Of a stretch of DNA of 64,000 nt, positions 20,001 through 31,281 are shown one piece after another. The position numbers and the translations under genes are program-made. The notes under the pieces were generated by a model. That model was not told the origin of the DNA. It searched no databases and saw only the letters and a list, made by a program, of their open reading frames with translations. The DNA is taken from assembly GCA_027924585.1 (NCBI GenBank), contig BSBM01000826.1, positions 14,477,501 through 14,541,500 of the forward strand, in the 5' to 3' direction. The DNA comes from Larix kaempferi. Taxonomy: Eukaryota; Streptophyta; Pinopsida; Pinales; Pinaceae. The stretch's first letter is position 1. Each line of letters opens with the position of its first letter.

Positions 20001-21235
20001 GAAGTTTTTCCCCTTCATCTCTATGATTCGAACAACTAATTTAGTGGAGGAGCAGCTTTTATAGGCATATCATGCCATGGTAGGCACCCTCATCTACGCA
20101 TTTAAAAGAAGCAATTGCCTCCTCCATGATCTAGTAAAAATGCCTTTTTAATGGGAGCCCAAATTATCAACCTCCTTGCGCCCATTAAATGGAATTAACA
20201 CTACCTACTTAGTGAAACTTAAATATTTCATGGTGATATAACTATATATAAATAAAAATTATATGTTTTAGAAGTTAATTGCATCTCCTACATTTCATCT
20301 TTTTACATTGTATTCAAATTTGTGTGCCTTGAATCATCTCTCCAAATCAATAGATTATTGTTTTTCCATATTTGCATCACCACTAATGCATCATTAGAGA
20401 AGTTATCATTAGCTTGTATGCACTAATAGTTTGGAGGAACTTGTAACTAGTTTAGAAAGTCACAATCGATAGATAGTGGTAGGGATTCATTGAACCCTAG
20501 TGGCTTGTGAATGCAAGTGCTCATTGTAACGGTCATAAATTAGTTAGAGGAATGATGGGCTGGTAGGGATTCATTGAGCCCTAGTGGCTTGTGAATGCAA
20601 GTGCTCATTGTAATGGTAAAAAATTAGTTAGAGGAATGGCGGGCATTAATGGAAAATAAGGGTTTTGTTATACATGGAGAAAGGAGCATTTATTACCCAC
20701 CTCTCTCATGCATTAATTGCATTATAAATTAGAGGGTTGTGGGAAGGGTTCAATATCTAATTTATGGTATCTTTTGTGCAAGAACCCATGTCATCTCTAA
20801 GGAGTTATGAGTGCATAAATGAGTCAAAGGAGTGAAGCTACTTCAACCTCCTTACTCATCATTAGTATTGGAATTTTGTTTTCATTGTACTTGTAAAATG
20901 TTTGTTTGTTTGTTTGTTTGGGGGTTTTTATATTCTTTATTTTGAAACATTTTGTTTAAAATAAAATACTTTTCAACAATAAAGTCTTGCCAAAATTTGT
21001 ATCCTTCAATAATAAGGGCCCATTACAATCTCTAATTTTAAAGGGAAGAGAGGTCTCTCTAAATCTATATAGATTAATGAAATTATGGGAGAAATCACTA
21101 AATATCATACTAAATATCATGTCTACAAATAAATCACTAAACATTGTGTATGTAGTACCTTTGATAATGTAAATAAGGCTCATTCAAATTTCCACGTTTA
21201 TTTTCAAGGCTTTGTCTCCAAGGCCTTCCACATTC
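20001..21235. other. Spacer DNA of the inverted-arm element with short repeats
   Basis: No gene seen. There is an 84-bp tandem duplication with copies starting at 20,478 and 20,562 (GGTAGGGATTCATTGA, CTAGTGGCTTGTGAATGCAA) and a (GTTT)n run at about 20,898-20,920. The rest is AT-rich and unremarkable. Confidence 0.65.
20478..20645. repeat. 84-bp tandem duplication
   Basis: Two copies starting GGTAGGGATTCATTGA and ending with an AGTTAGAGGAATG segment followed by GGGC. They differ by a handful of substitutions. Confidence 0.85.
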
Positions 21236-22439
21236 CAACTTCCAAGTCTTTTAGTTGTTGTTGCTAATGTAATTTTTTCGAGGAATCGATGCAACTTGCA
21301 AAATGGAAAGTGGTTGAAAGTTGGAAATTGGAATGTATAATTTTATATACAATAAAGGTACTAATACAGTTAATAGTAATATAATGATGTTTTAGAAATT
21401 TTGTTTTCGCCATAAAAAAGAGAAGCATATGTAATCAAGTGATAAAATCATATAAGGTTTATTTTTATAGTAAGTTGGTTATAGGAGGAAAGAGCCAACA
21501 ATTGTATTTTTTTAGCATTTACATTTTACAAACTTTGAAAGATTTTATTTAATGCATATATTGAATCCACATCATAGACGTTATATTTTGTTTATATATG
21601 GAACCCTTTGTACATTGCCCTTACATTGCTTTATAAAAGTGGAAATGTAATGATTGTCATTATCATTTATTTTAAATTATTTTGTTATATCTCATTAATA
21701 CTAATGTAATCACTGAGGTTTGATATAGACATATTATACATTTATTTAAATTATTTTATTATATCTCATTAATATTGATATATTTAGTGATGTTTGGTAT
21801 AAATATATTATATATTGATATACAAAATTAATTAATACTAAATAACATAATATATAATATATAAAAAAGAGATTTGCCATAAAATTGTCACTTTAAAATC
21901 AAAATTTAATAATAATTATGAAATTTTCAAATTTAAAATTCTCAATTTTAAAATCAAAATTAATAAATGTTAAATTGAATCATACTTCATCAAATTGAAA
22001 ATTGTAATTTTGAAATTAAAAATTATTCAAAATTTAAGATTTTAAAATAAATAATAACATTTTTAAAAACTAATGTTATGATCACTTTCAAAACCTAATT
22101 TCATTAAAAAAAAATTAACATTAAAAAATCACAAATTTAAAATGAAACCATTTTTTTCTCTAGCAAGGCAATTTTACAATGTATAGTCTTAGCTCATCAA
22201 AGACCAAAAGCAATCTTCTACGAACGACTCATTCTTGCTCATACCGAACCCTTAATATGATACATATAAAACATTTATATTAAAACCCAATTGCAATTTA
22301 GCCTTTGTATTCAAACCCAATTTCAATTTACCCTCAACGGAATCATTGAATACAACATGCAATACCAAACTCATTATGAAACCAGAACTGGCTCCATACT
22401 TCTGCATACAATACCAAACTTACAATACCAAACTGATTC

Positions 22440-23342
22440 TAAAGTCGGAAGTGGCTGCATAGTCCTGCATCTATGTATTATTACGAAGCAATACCATGGC
22501 AGATTTTAGGAGGGATCGAAGAGCCATGTAACTCTCCAACTCGGACGGCATCTTCATCACTCCCTCCAGTGCCTCGTTCAGTTCTGATATTCATTTCTGC
22601 ATCTAGTAATACCATGGCAGACTTTACTAGCGATAGAACGGCCGTGTAACTCTCCAACTCGGACGGGAGCCTTCTTCAATTCCGATATCTTTTCTATTTC
22701 GATTGTAGATCTGTCCTTCTTCATAACAGCTATCAGAAGCTCGATGCTGAATCTCCTGATGCTCGGAACCTCCCTTGCTGGACGTGGGTGCTCGCGGAAG
22801 ACCTCCACCAATTTTGAAATCAGCGATGCCTTTATTTCAGCCCTCCGTTCATTGAAGACATGTTCGAAATCCAAGTTGGTCATAACCTGGAAGATCTTAG
22901 CAGCCAGTCCTATATAGCTGCTTCCTGATGCTCGCCCTCTTTCTCCATGACAAACCCCACAACCTGTAAAAATATCACAAGCAAAAAATTAATCTATAGC
23001 ATCAATATGCTTTGCTATTGAACTGCAGTGGAAGGCTTTAATTTTTAAATGAGCGAATTGAATGCAAACTTCAACCTGCGCTGCCGTTGCAGTGATTTGA
23101 TCCCTAAATTGAACGCAATCTGCCTCTGCGTATGCAAGCAGATTCCGAAGTACTCTCGCTACATGAATACCTTGCACCGGGTCGTTCAGCACGGAGATCA
23201 GGCCTGTGATCGAATTCGGATGACCCACCAAGTCAATGCTGATTATTATTTCACAGTTTTGCTTATTTTCGAGTGATAGAAAGCCCAGGGCTTCTCCTTC
23301 CTTGATGACGAGCTCCTTCGTTTCAGCGTTATTATCAATCCT
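22440..23342 (-). pseudogene. Armadillo-repeat protein gene fragment, right copy (two exons, broken in exon b)
   Basis: Minus-strand exon a (23,342 to 23,076) is uninterrupted through GHPNSITGLISVLNDPVQGI and ARVLRNLLAYAEADCVQFRD, without the 22-bp duplication of the left copy. Exon b (from 22,963) has an extra TA near 22,910 that shifts the frame. Further on, a tandem partial duplication of roughly 100 bp (about 22,570-22,690) repeats the GTCCGAGTTGGAGAGTTACA segment and scrambles the C-terminus. It has the same family as the left copy and the same intron borders. Neither copy can make the full protein, but their lesions lie in different exons. Confidence 0.7.
22964..23075 (-). other. Intron of the right armadillo copy (112 bp)
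   Basis: Minus-strand donor CGCAG|GTTGAAG and acceptor TTTTTACAG|GTTGTGG, identical borders and length to the left copy. Confidence 0.75.
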
Positions 23343-23701
23343 CAGTTAAAGACTCCCCTCACGGCGTTGCTCGAGTGAAGACTGGTCGAATGAAAACAGG
23401 GTGTCGGTCGAGTGAAGAGAGGGCGATCAAAAAAGACGATCATGGAGGGAAATCCAAATTTGATTCAATTGCAGGACGGGACGATTTTGGAGGCCATGGC
23501 ACGGTAGTTTGCAGCTCGAGGTTGTCTAATCCATCCCATCAACTGAGCCCTGTGTACGTATCTCAGACTCTCGACGGCCCCGCAATCTGTGAAAAAAATG
23601 CCGGTGAACGGAAAAACGGAGAGAGTCAAACGGGGAGGTTCTGGACCCACCTGCCCAGCTGGCTTATCCCGCCTGAACGTACAGGCGAGATAAGCTCAGC
23701 C

Positions 23702-23710
23702 AATGGGGAG
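23702..23710. repeat. Right 9-bp target-site duplication AATGGGGAG
   Basis: Identical to 11,596-11,604 and placed immediately outside the right arm terminus. Confidence 0.75.
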
Positions 23711-25511
23711 TAACTAAATGATGCAATAAACTCAACTTATTTCACCGTTGCTACAGACTTCACTTACTCCCCAAGGAACAGTACAAATTAACTTATTCCA
23801 TCTGAAATTTGATGTACCTTGCAGTACTATCACTGAGACGAACATAATCTTATACGAGCAGAGATGGCTGCCAACGAACATCACGCCAACCAAGTTGCGT
23901 GTGAATTAAGGCTTCGTTAAAATCTTTGAGATGTTGCCATCGTTCTGGTCACAGGTCCACATTTCAGCTTACGGCCACCAAAACTTCTACTCAACTCTAA
24001 TGTTACGTAAGTCAAATTAATATCATGTGCGCCGCTCGAATTCACAAAATCTTTAATATATATTCTCGCTGAATCGATACGAAAAAATATAATAAAGTTC
24101 GATTTCAATATTAATGTGTCCACTTGTGAGACTCCCATATGGTGGAGGTGTTTAAGATCCATGGTAACTAACAAGAGATGTCAATGCAGATGTTATGTGG
24201 TTGAAGCATCGCAATGGTTGACACCTTGCATCTTATTTTATGTCACAATGATCCAATTTTCAATGTTGGACATCTCACATGGTCATCAAGAATGTTCAAT
24301 GTCGTACATATCACATCATCCAATTTTCAATGTTGTACATTTCACTTGTGATATACTAATTCAATGACTTACCTTGTTATTTTACTAGATGACATAGAAT
24401 TCATAGAATTAAAATTATAATGTAAATTAAATAATTGAAATGACATATCAATTTTTCATGGTGGTAACTTTTGGTTTTGAACTCTAATCAACGCACACAA
24501 GGCATACAATATCTTGTTGAGAATTTCTAAATGAGTTCTACGTGACTAGTTATACATGTACACAGTTTTCTCTCTTATGATTGTGTTAACTATGTCAATT
24601 ATGTGTATATTAAGTTTATTGAGTGAGTTATATTGTATATGAGTTAGCTACTCATGACATGTATCATAAGTGACCCACTTAAATATTGATGCACATAAAT
24701 ACAAAGAGCCACACGTTATAAGATCGTAAGTGCCACACATAAGAAAAACACATAGGTAATGCACTTAAACAACAATATTGCAACATAATTGGCACACCAA
24801 TGCATCGTAAGTGCCACACATGAGAAAAACACATAAGTAATGCGTTTAAATAATAATATTTCGACATATGTGGCACACCATTAAAGACACTTAAGTGACA
24901 CAATGTAAGCAATGTAATTAAGTGAGACAACATAAGTGACAACATAAGAAATCCATTCACTCACCATAAGTGGCACACTTGCATTTGCACCATGTGCGAC
25001 ACATATGATAAATGATGCACTTAAGTGATTAACCATAAACAACACACTTGAGAGTTGCAACATAAGAGACACATACAAATTGGTAGCAATCTCTAAGAAG
25101 AGATGTATCGAACCACTATCATATATTCATAATTCTTTCACAAAAGGTCAATGTGGGTCTAAGACCAATTCACACCTACAAAAGTTAAAAATCCCATTAT
25201 ACACCAGCAACACACAAGAGCACATGCGTTGGAATTTACTGAGACAACAACTTTAAATACAAAAATTTAAACACACATAGAAAAGAATATTTTTCTTCAT
25301 GAAACTAGGCTAAACAAGCCTTAGATATTACTTCTCAGAAAATTTATAAAAATTACGTTGTAATCCTCTAAGGGATTTCTTCTTTAGAATTTGCAAGTGG
25401 GTAGAAGGTCCTAGCAATTCCTTTGATTATCAAATTCACATATTGTTGGTCTTAGTCTCAACTAGGGTTTCATAACAATATCCCCAAGGAATCTTAAAAA
25501 TCAAAACTTTA
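23711..25511. other. Noncoding DNA right of the inverted-arm element
   Basis: No domain recognised. At 24,725-24,886 there is an 81-bp tandem pair (CGTAAGTGCCACACATRAGA...), followed by degraded relatives rich in AAGTGACACA and CATAAGTG up to about 25,075. A short ATG-led frame at about 23,861 (MAANEHHANQVACEL) ends quickly and is not supported. The rest to 25,511 is AT-rich. Confidence 0.6.
24725..24886. repeat. 81-bp tandem duplication
   Basis: Copies start at 24,725 and 24,806 with CGTAAGTGCCACACATAAGA and CGTAAGTGCCACACATGAGA. They differ at about a dozen positions. Confidence 0.85.
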
Positions 25512-25987
25512 TGTTCGGGTACACAAGGTACTACCAAAGGACCGAACACCAAGAGAAACCACAACACCAAGAGAAACCACTTCACACAAACAGATCATAG
25601 ATCAACACACCGATGTTTTGACGTGGTTTAAACTCTCTTGAGGGAAACACTCCACGGCCCCGGCCAAATAGCTTCTACGGGACAATTTATTATGCAAAGA
25701 AAGAAAGTTACAAATGAGCTTCTCATAATCGATCAACTAAACAATGACCCTCCATGCTCTTTAAATAGAGATCATGGACCAATCGGGTGTTAAGCCACGG
25801 ATCAAGGTTAGGTTTGATCTAAGAGAAGTTGAGTCGTCGGATCACTCTATGTCGGGAACATATCGTGACCGTCGGATTAAGTATTTACAAATGCATACTA
25901 ATGCATACTAAAGAAACACACTATCCCTAACGGATATATTACACAAGTTGATCTTAACTAACTCCTAAGTGTCTAAATATCCTAACA
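25512..25987 (-). repeat. C0 3' LTR (476 bp)
   Basis: Minus-strand TGTTAGGATATTTAGACACT to GTGTACCCGAACA. It contains an 18-bp tandem duplication (CACCAAGAGAAACCACAA) absent from the other LTR. The polypurine tract (minus-strand TTAAGGGGGGA, 25,988-25,998) directly precedes it. Confidence 0.95.
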
Positions 25988-25998
25988 TCCCCCCTTAA
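25988..25998 (-). other. C0 polypurine tract
   Basis: Minus-strand TTAAGGGGGGA directly before the 3' LTR, the plus-strand primer site for reverse transcription. Confidence 0.85.
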
Positions 25999-26059
25999 GA
26001 ACAACTTGGGATAGGATTGAAGGATTTACAAAAGTGACACTATTAGGAGAAGGAAGGAG

Positions 26060-26834
26060 GCATTAGAGCCTATCCCCCCTTAATGGCAAGTTCCTGAACT
26101 CCTAACATAGATCGAAGTTTAGAAAACTTTGCTTCTGTAAGAGACTTGGTGAAGATGTCTGCAACTTGATCATCTGTAGGGAAAAAGAGCACTTCAAGAA
26201 CACGATCATGAACAAGATTTCTGATGAAGTGCATATGTAGCTCAATGTGTTTTCTGCGTTGATGTAGAACTGGATATTTGGCAAGCTTGATGGCACTTTG
26301 ATTGTCGCACCAAAGTGGAGTAGGCTGTTGCTGCTCGAATCCAAACTCTGAAAGGATCTGTCGAAGCCATAAAGCTTCCTGACTGGCATTAACTGCTGCT
26401 CGATATTCTGCCTATGCTGAAGAAAGAGCAAGAGCTTGTTGTTTCTTACAAGCCCAAGTAATAGGTCCAGATCCCAGATTGAAAACATAACCTGCAGTAG
26501 ACTTTCGATCATCAGGATCGCCGGCCCAATCTGAATCAGTGAAACCAACCAACAAAGGTTTCCCCCCTGTACTGTAATGAATCCAAAACTGAACTGTACC
26601 TTGAATATATCGAAGTATTCTTTTAGCTGCTTTCCAGTGACTTTCATGAGGTGTCTGCATATAACGGGCAAATCGACCAACGGCAAAGGAAAGGTCAGGA
26701 CGGGAATGAGTCAAGTATAAGAGACTACCAACAAGCTGGCGATACAAGGTGGCATCGACTTCAGGTGAAGTACAAGTGGCAGAAAGTTTGACTCCAGACT
26801 GGAAGGGAGAAGGGGCTGGTGTACAATCTTCCAT
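26060..26834 (-). pseudogene. C0 RNase H domain and polyprotein C-terminus
   Basis: Begins after an in-frame TAG and reads through LYRQLVGSLLYLTHSRPDLSF, ILRYIQGT, VGFTDSDWAGDPDDRKSTAG (catalytic Asp) and KKQQALALSSA. A TAG at 26,412-26,414 precedes AEYRAAVNASQEALWL and WCDNQSAIKLA. The end is FTKSLTEAKFSKLRSMLGV. This is the canonical Copia RNase H, which removes the RNA strand during reverse transcription. The two stops would truncate the polyprotein. Confidence 0.9.
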
Positions 26835-26870
26835 GTGAAAGCGACGAAGAAGGTCACAAGCATACTTAGA

Positions 26871-28330
26871 CTAAGAAAGAAAGATTCCTTCTTTGGTTTG
26901 CAGGACTTGGAGACCAAGAAAATAATGCAAATGTCCTAAGTCTAACATTTCAAAATTTTGTTTAAGACTGGATTTCACATGGGTTATAAGCTTAGGGTCA
27001 CTACCAGTACGAATAAGGTCATCAACATATAGAACAAGTATGATGAGATGGTTTCCTACTTTCTTGGAATAGACATTGGGGTCAGAATGGCATCTAGAAA
27101 AACCAGTGTCAAGTAGAAAGTTATCCATTTTGGCATACCAAGCTCTAGGAGCTTGCTTAAGTCCATACAAGGATTTCTTAAGGCGGCATACAAGGCTAGA
27201 GTTATTCTGAACATAGCCAGGAGGTTGTTCTATGTAAATTTCCTCCTGTAAATCACCATGCAAGAAGGAAGACTTGACATCCATTTGATGGACTTCCCAG
27301 TTGTGTAAGGCTGCAAGGGAAAGAACAAGGCGGATGGAGTTCATTTTTGCGACAGGAGCAAAGGTTTCATTGTAGTCAATCCCTTCAACTTGGGAAAAAC
27401 CTTTGGAAACTAACCTTGCCTTAAGTCTTTCAACACTTCCATCTGATGCATACTTAGTTCTGTAGACCCATTTACATCTGACAAGTTTTCTTCCTTTTGG
27501 AAGAGGTACAAGATCCCAAGTATCGTTCGCCATTAAGGAACGATATTCTTCATCCATGGCTGCATCCCAATCTGGATTCCCTGAAGCTTCTGCAAAAGTT
27601 TCTGGATCATGATTCTCGGAAACTTGAGCCAAAAGAGAAGAGGCTCGCTGAAACTGAGAACGTGTTCGACGTTGATCTCTAAGATCACCGGCAAGATCAC
27701 CAACTGTTTCACATGTTGAATGGACCCATCGAGGAAGCACTTGTGCTGGTGCAACTGGAGGAACATGAGCAGGCGGAGGTGGATTTTCATCCTCACTGTC
27801 ATCATCAGAAACTGGAGTTGGAAACCTGTCAAGGAAGTTGGAAGAAGAAGAAGAAGGCATAAACACCAAATCAAGCTCGCAGGCCAAAGATGGCAGAATC
27901 GCCGAGTTAGGCTCGCAGGCCAAGAGATTTTCATCAAATTTAACATCTCTTCGAATGATTATATCATGAGAATGTGGTTGAACAAGTCTATAACCTTTTA
28001 CATCTTCAGAATATCCCACAAATATGCACTTTTCACTTTTAGGCTGCAATGCTTTCCATTTTTCATCCGGAATGTGAGCCCATGCTTCACTACCAAACAC
28101 ACGGAAGTGACTTACATCAGGTTTAGTTTTACTCCATGCTTCTTCCGGTGTGATACCTTGTAATGCTTTAGTGGGGGTGCGATTAACTATGTAATTTGCA
28201 CAATTTATGGCTTCAGCCCAAAATTGAAGACTTAGTCCCTTAGATTGGATCATACAATTAGCCATTTCTTTTAAAGTGCGGTTCTTCCACTCAGCTACAC
28301 CATTTTGTTGTGGTGTATATGGAACAGTGT
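26871..28330 (-). pseudogene. C0 integrase C-terminal half and reverse transcriptase
   Basis: An open frame of more than 460 codons: KTKPDVSHFRVFGSEAWAHI and GYSEDVKGYRL (integrase C-terminus), a Ser/Pro/Asp-rich linker, then NPDWDAAMDEEYRSLMANDT, KLVRCKWVYRTKYASDGSVE, MDVKSSFLHGDLQEEIYIEQ, SLYGLKQAPRAWY and LVLYVDDLIRTGS with the catalytic YVDD intact. It ends with HYFLGLQV and a TAG at 26,871 (S*SKYACDLL). Copia polymerase copies the element RNA into DNA in a virus-like particle. Confidence 0.93.
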
Positions 28331-28898
28331 GCTATTGTTGGATGCCTTGTTCAGTGCAGAAAGTAGTGAACTTTTTGTTAACATATTCTCCTCCATTCTC
28401 AGATCTTAACTTAATAATTTGATGACCAGATTGTTTTTCAACAAGGGCCTTGTAGGCCAAGAACATGTTAAATACTTCGCTCTTAATTTTTAGGAAATAA
28501 ACCCAAGTGCGTCTGGTGTAATCATCAATGAAAGTTAAGAAATATTTGAAACCAGAAAAGGAAGCAGATGGAAGAGGACCACACAAGTCACTATGCACAA
28601 GCTCCAAGGGAACCGAGGCGTGCCAAGAGGCACGTTTGTCAAAACTGTCCCGATGATATTTTCTGAGTACACAACCAGAGCAAACACCATCCCTGCAAGA
28701 TACCATCGGAAGACCTGTCACCATATTTTCTTTACATAGTTGTTGCAATGAGCGATAATTTAAGTGACCAAATCGCTCATGCCAAAGTTTGCTCAAGTTA
28801 TCACTATGAGCAACAAAAACTGAAGAGAAAGTTGATGACCCAAAGTTGTTAAACTTGTACAACTTGGTAATATCATCAACAATTCCGGTAGCTAGGAC
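28331..28898 (-). pseudogene. C0 GAG-pre-integrase and integrase core
   Basis: Motifs: LWHERFGHLNYRSLQQL with CRDGVCSGCVLRK (HHCC zinc site), LVHSDLCGPL (first Asp), FLTFIDDYTRRTWVYFLK and ENGGEYVNKKF (catalytic Glu). A TAG at 28,332-28,334 after GIQQ interrupts the frame just before HTVPYTPQQNGVAEW, and a TAG at 28,899-28,901 separates it from the protease. Integrase inserts the DNA copy into the genome. Confidence 0.92.
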
Positions 28899-29424
28899 CT
28901 ATTGAGGATCTTTAAAATCCTTGGTTACAACTTGGTGAGGTGTAAAGGTCACAATTTTACCTTCACCAGAATGAGTGATCTGATAGACTGATAACAAATT
29001 ACAAGAAATTCTTGAAACACATAGTACATCACTAAAATGACCATTATCTACTGGAACTGTTCCAGCTCCTACAACACTTAGAGATCTATCATCACCAGCA
29101 AATATTTGTTTGGTGTTACATTCATGCATAGTAGAAAATATGGCTTGATCCTTAGCCATATGATAAGATGCTCTAGAATCAATGAGCCATTCATTTGAAG
29201 TAGAAGAAGAAGATGCATTATAAGAATAACCAGAAGCACAAAGTGCATGTCCATGAGAGGCAGATTCTGAAGGCAAATCTAGGCTGATGTGGTGCTTCTT
29301 CATTGCTGCTTCCAAGGCTGCCATCTTCTTGAAACACTTAGATTCATCATGATTATCTTTCCCGCAATAGTTGCAATGACGCTCAGTCTTCTTGCCTTTT
29401 GGCTTGGATCCTTTGTCATTTTTT
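28899..29424 (-). pseudogene. C0 zinc knuckle and aspartic protease
   Basis: The CCHC knuckle CNYCGKDNHDESKC (about 29,335-29,376) ends gag. The protease follows with WLIDSRASYHM, where the usual DSGAS reads DSRAS (GGA to AGA, a single transition) and should inactivate the enzyme. LSVVGAGTVPV and NLLSVYQIT match Copia protease. The frame with the preceding gag is shifted by a run of seven A (minus strand, about 29,423-29,431). Confidence 0.88.
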
Positions 29425-30090
29425 TAAAGAAGGAGCTAACTGAGAGGGTTTGGGACCCTTGTTTGACTTATTATTACGAAAATTTTGTTTCTTGTGAGGC
29501 TTGGAATTTTCTTTCTGTTGGGACAATAAGGCTTTCCCAGATGTATCTGCATTGTTGATTATTCCAAGATGAATGAGTTTATCTTGTTCTCTAATCAAGG
29601 AATCACAAAAGGATTCAAGACTAGGCTCTTGATAGCTTGCTGCATTCAAGGATGCTTTCATGGAGTAAAATGTAGATACAAAAACAGAATATGCAAGTCC
29701 AAGTTTGGAAAGAATATGATAAATGCATTGTTTGTCTTCCCTCTCAATCTTACATTCTGGACATAAGAGTTTAAGAGTTTTGTACTTATATAAATAATCT
29801 TGAATGCATGAAAAGTCACTTGGATTTAAAGAAATCAACTCATTTTCGAGTTGGTGACCTCGAATTTCATTGTGTTTACCAAACACAGATTCCAACTTGT
29901 CCCAATCAGCATTAGGTTCATCAATTCCAGATATGTGGAATCGCAAATCAGTAGAGATTGACATCCCAATCAATCCATGAGCTTCATCACATCTATTTTC
30001 CCATTTTATTTTCTTATCATCATCAATGGGTTCTTTTTCTTTCCCTGAGGTAATTCTGAAAAGTCCCCTACTTCGTAGAACATCCTCCAT
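29416..30090 (-). pseudogene. C0 gag (UBN2-type)
   Basis: Starts MEDVLRSRGLFRITSGKEKE and contains RFHISGIDEPNADWDKLESV, RGHQLENELISLNPSDFSCI and LLCPECKIEREDKQCIYHIL, matching Copia UBN2-type gag. It ends in a basic, Asn/Lys-rich stretch before a frameshift at a homopolymer that cuts off the zinc knuckle. Gag builds the virus-like particle. The ATG at 30,090 is the first in a suitable frame. Confidence 0.85.
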
Positions 30091-31270
30091 ACGAGATTTT
30101 CATGAGAAATAGTTGGAACTGTTAAGTAAAATATCACAAGGGGCGGCCATATTTGTGAATTAATGGCTGTAAAAACAGAAACCAATAGTCTGGATGTGAA
30201 GAGCTCAAAAAATAGGCGGTTTAAAAAAAACAGCACTGAAAACTGACTCTGTATGATGAAGTTATGCTTGAACAAAGAAACTATTGAAGATGTCCCCAAT
30301 AGTGACGTGGCAGCTAGAGAATGTCCAAAAAAAAAAAAGAATCCCCCTCTTCCCAAGATGAACCTTTTGACAATCACTTTACAAGAAAGTTGCTTTAAGT
30401 GAACCACTTTTGTAAAATAAGTGATTTCACTTTTACAATGATATTACTTTTAAATAGCGTAACAATAAATAAATAAAAACTTAAGTGACTCACTTGTATT
30501 TTTTATCATTTAAGTGAGATGCACTTTTACAATAAAGTAAATTGAAAATAGAAATTGCATGCACTTTTCCTTTTAAAAGTAACTTCCTAAGACTTGAACT
30601 CAAGACCTATTAAGGAATAAAACAACTTTGAACCAAGTGAGGTAGATTAAAAGGTATGTAAAATATGGGAATGAGGAAGGTTTTTTTTTTTTTACTCTTC
30701 TCGCTCGGTTTGCGTGCTTACCCTTTTTCCTGCAAAACACACCACAAATCAAAACAAAACAAAAAATTCCACACTTGTGGAGTTAGATCTCGTTAGCTTG
30801 CCTGGAAAGTCTACGTTTTCTCTCTGTTTCTGATTTGTCGAGATCGCGCAAGGTGCATGGCAAAGAGCATACGCAGCCGAGAAAAACCCATTCCCTTTCT
30901 ATTTCTGATTTTGCCAAGATCACTCAAGGTGCACGGCAAAGAGCATACACAAACGGGAAAGCAACAATCCGAACCCCAAAAAAATCTAACAGTAAAAAAA
31001 TGATGAAATATGAGATTTCTTCCTTATAAAAAAAATGCGTCGCTGTAACATCATACCTTCAGATCTGATGAAATACGTGTTTTTGGAGCAACCGGGAACT
31101 GTTTTCGATCAAACGAAAACTATTTCCCAATGGAAACGATGCTCCAGACGCAATGGAACACCTACCACAGCCCAAAAATGCACAGAAATACTAGAACTAG
31201 AAACCCTTTCGAGTTTCGGCAACAACAGTTCAAGATCTAGATCATAACCGGAAGCGACACTTCATAAAAG
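30091..31270 (-). other. C0 5' leader, about 1.2 kb
   Basis: Lies between the primer-binding site and gag. It contains a near-duplicate of about 75 bp spacing (AAGGTGCATGGCAAAGAGCATAC near 30,850 and AAGGTGCACGGCAAAGAGC near 30,930), two A/T homopolymers (about 30,330 and 30,680) and a possible tRNA-derived insertion near 30,590-30,670. Long leaders are common in plant Copia elements. Confidence 0.6.
30360..30670 (-). mobile_element. Possible tRNA-derived SINE in the C0 leader
   Basis: Minus-strand CACTTGGTTCAAAGTTG (box A-like) is followed by GTCTTGAGTTCAAGTCTTAGG (box B-like) about 34 bases on, then an AT-rich body. No convincing target duplication was found, so this may be chance tRNA similarity. 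Confidence 0.3.
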
Positions 31271-31281
31271 CTCTGATACCA
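31270..31281 (-). other. C0 primer-binding site
   Basis: Minus-strand TGGTATCAGAGC directly after the 5' LTR end, a perfect complement to the 3' end of the plant initiator methionine tRNA. Confidence 0.95.

Larger units (their letters stand above)
11605..23701. mobile_element. Long-arm terminal-inverted-repeat element, probably Mutator-like, with gene-fragment cargo
   Basis: Two inverted arms (11,605-14,262 and 21,236-23,701) both start GGCTGAGCTTATCTCGCCTG and are bounded by a perfect 9-bp direct repeat. In the exon part of the arms I count 6 substitutions over about 168 aligned bases, so roughly 96% identity there. The 7-kb spacer contains a LINE and a Gypsy fragment, both probably later insertions. 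No transposase frame is present, so it is non-autonomous. Arms of 2.5 kb are far longer than usual for Mutator-like elements. A simple inverted duplication of unknown mechanism is the alternative, but it does not explain the 9-bp repeat. Confidence 0.7.
21236..23701 (-). repeat. Right inverted arm (2466 bp)
   Basis: Reverse complement of the left arm over its full length. Order from the inner end: AT-rich part, armadillo fragment exon b, 112-bp intron, exon a, GC-rich stretch and terminal palindrome ending GCTCAGCC at 23,701. The 9-bp direct repeat AATGGGGAG follows immediately. Confidence 0.9.

Noticed and set aside
23861-23910. Short ATG-led frame MAANEHHANQVACEL as an N-terminal exon of the armadillo gene
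   Set aside because: It stops within 20 codons and lies outside the arm and target duplication. The similarity to a plausible protein start is not evidence.
30006-30407. Minus-strand 133-codon frame upstream of C0 gag
   Set aside because: It overlaps the gag start in another frame, has a Phe run from a homopolymer and no domain. It is leader sequence.
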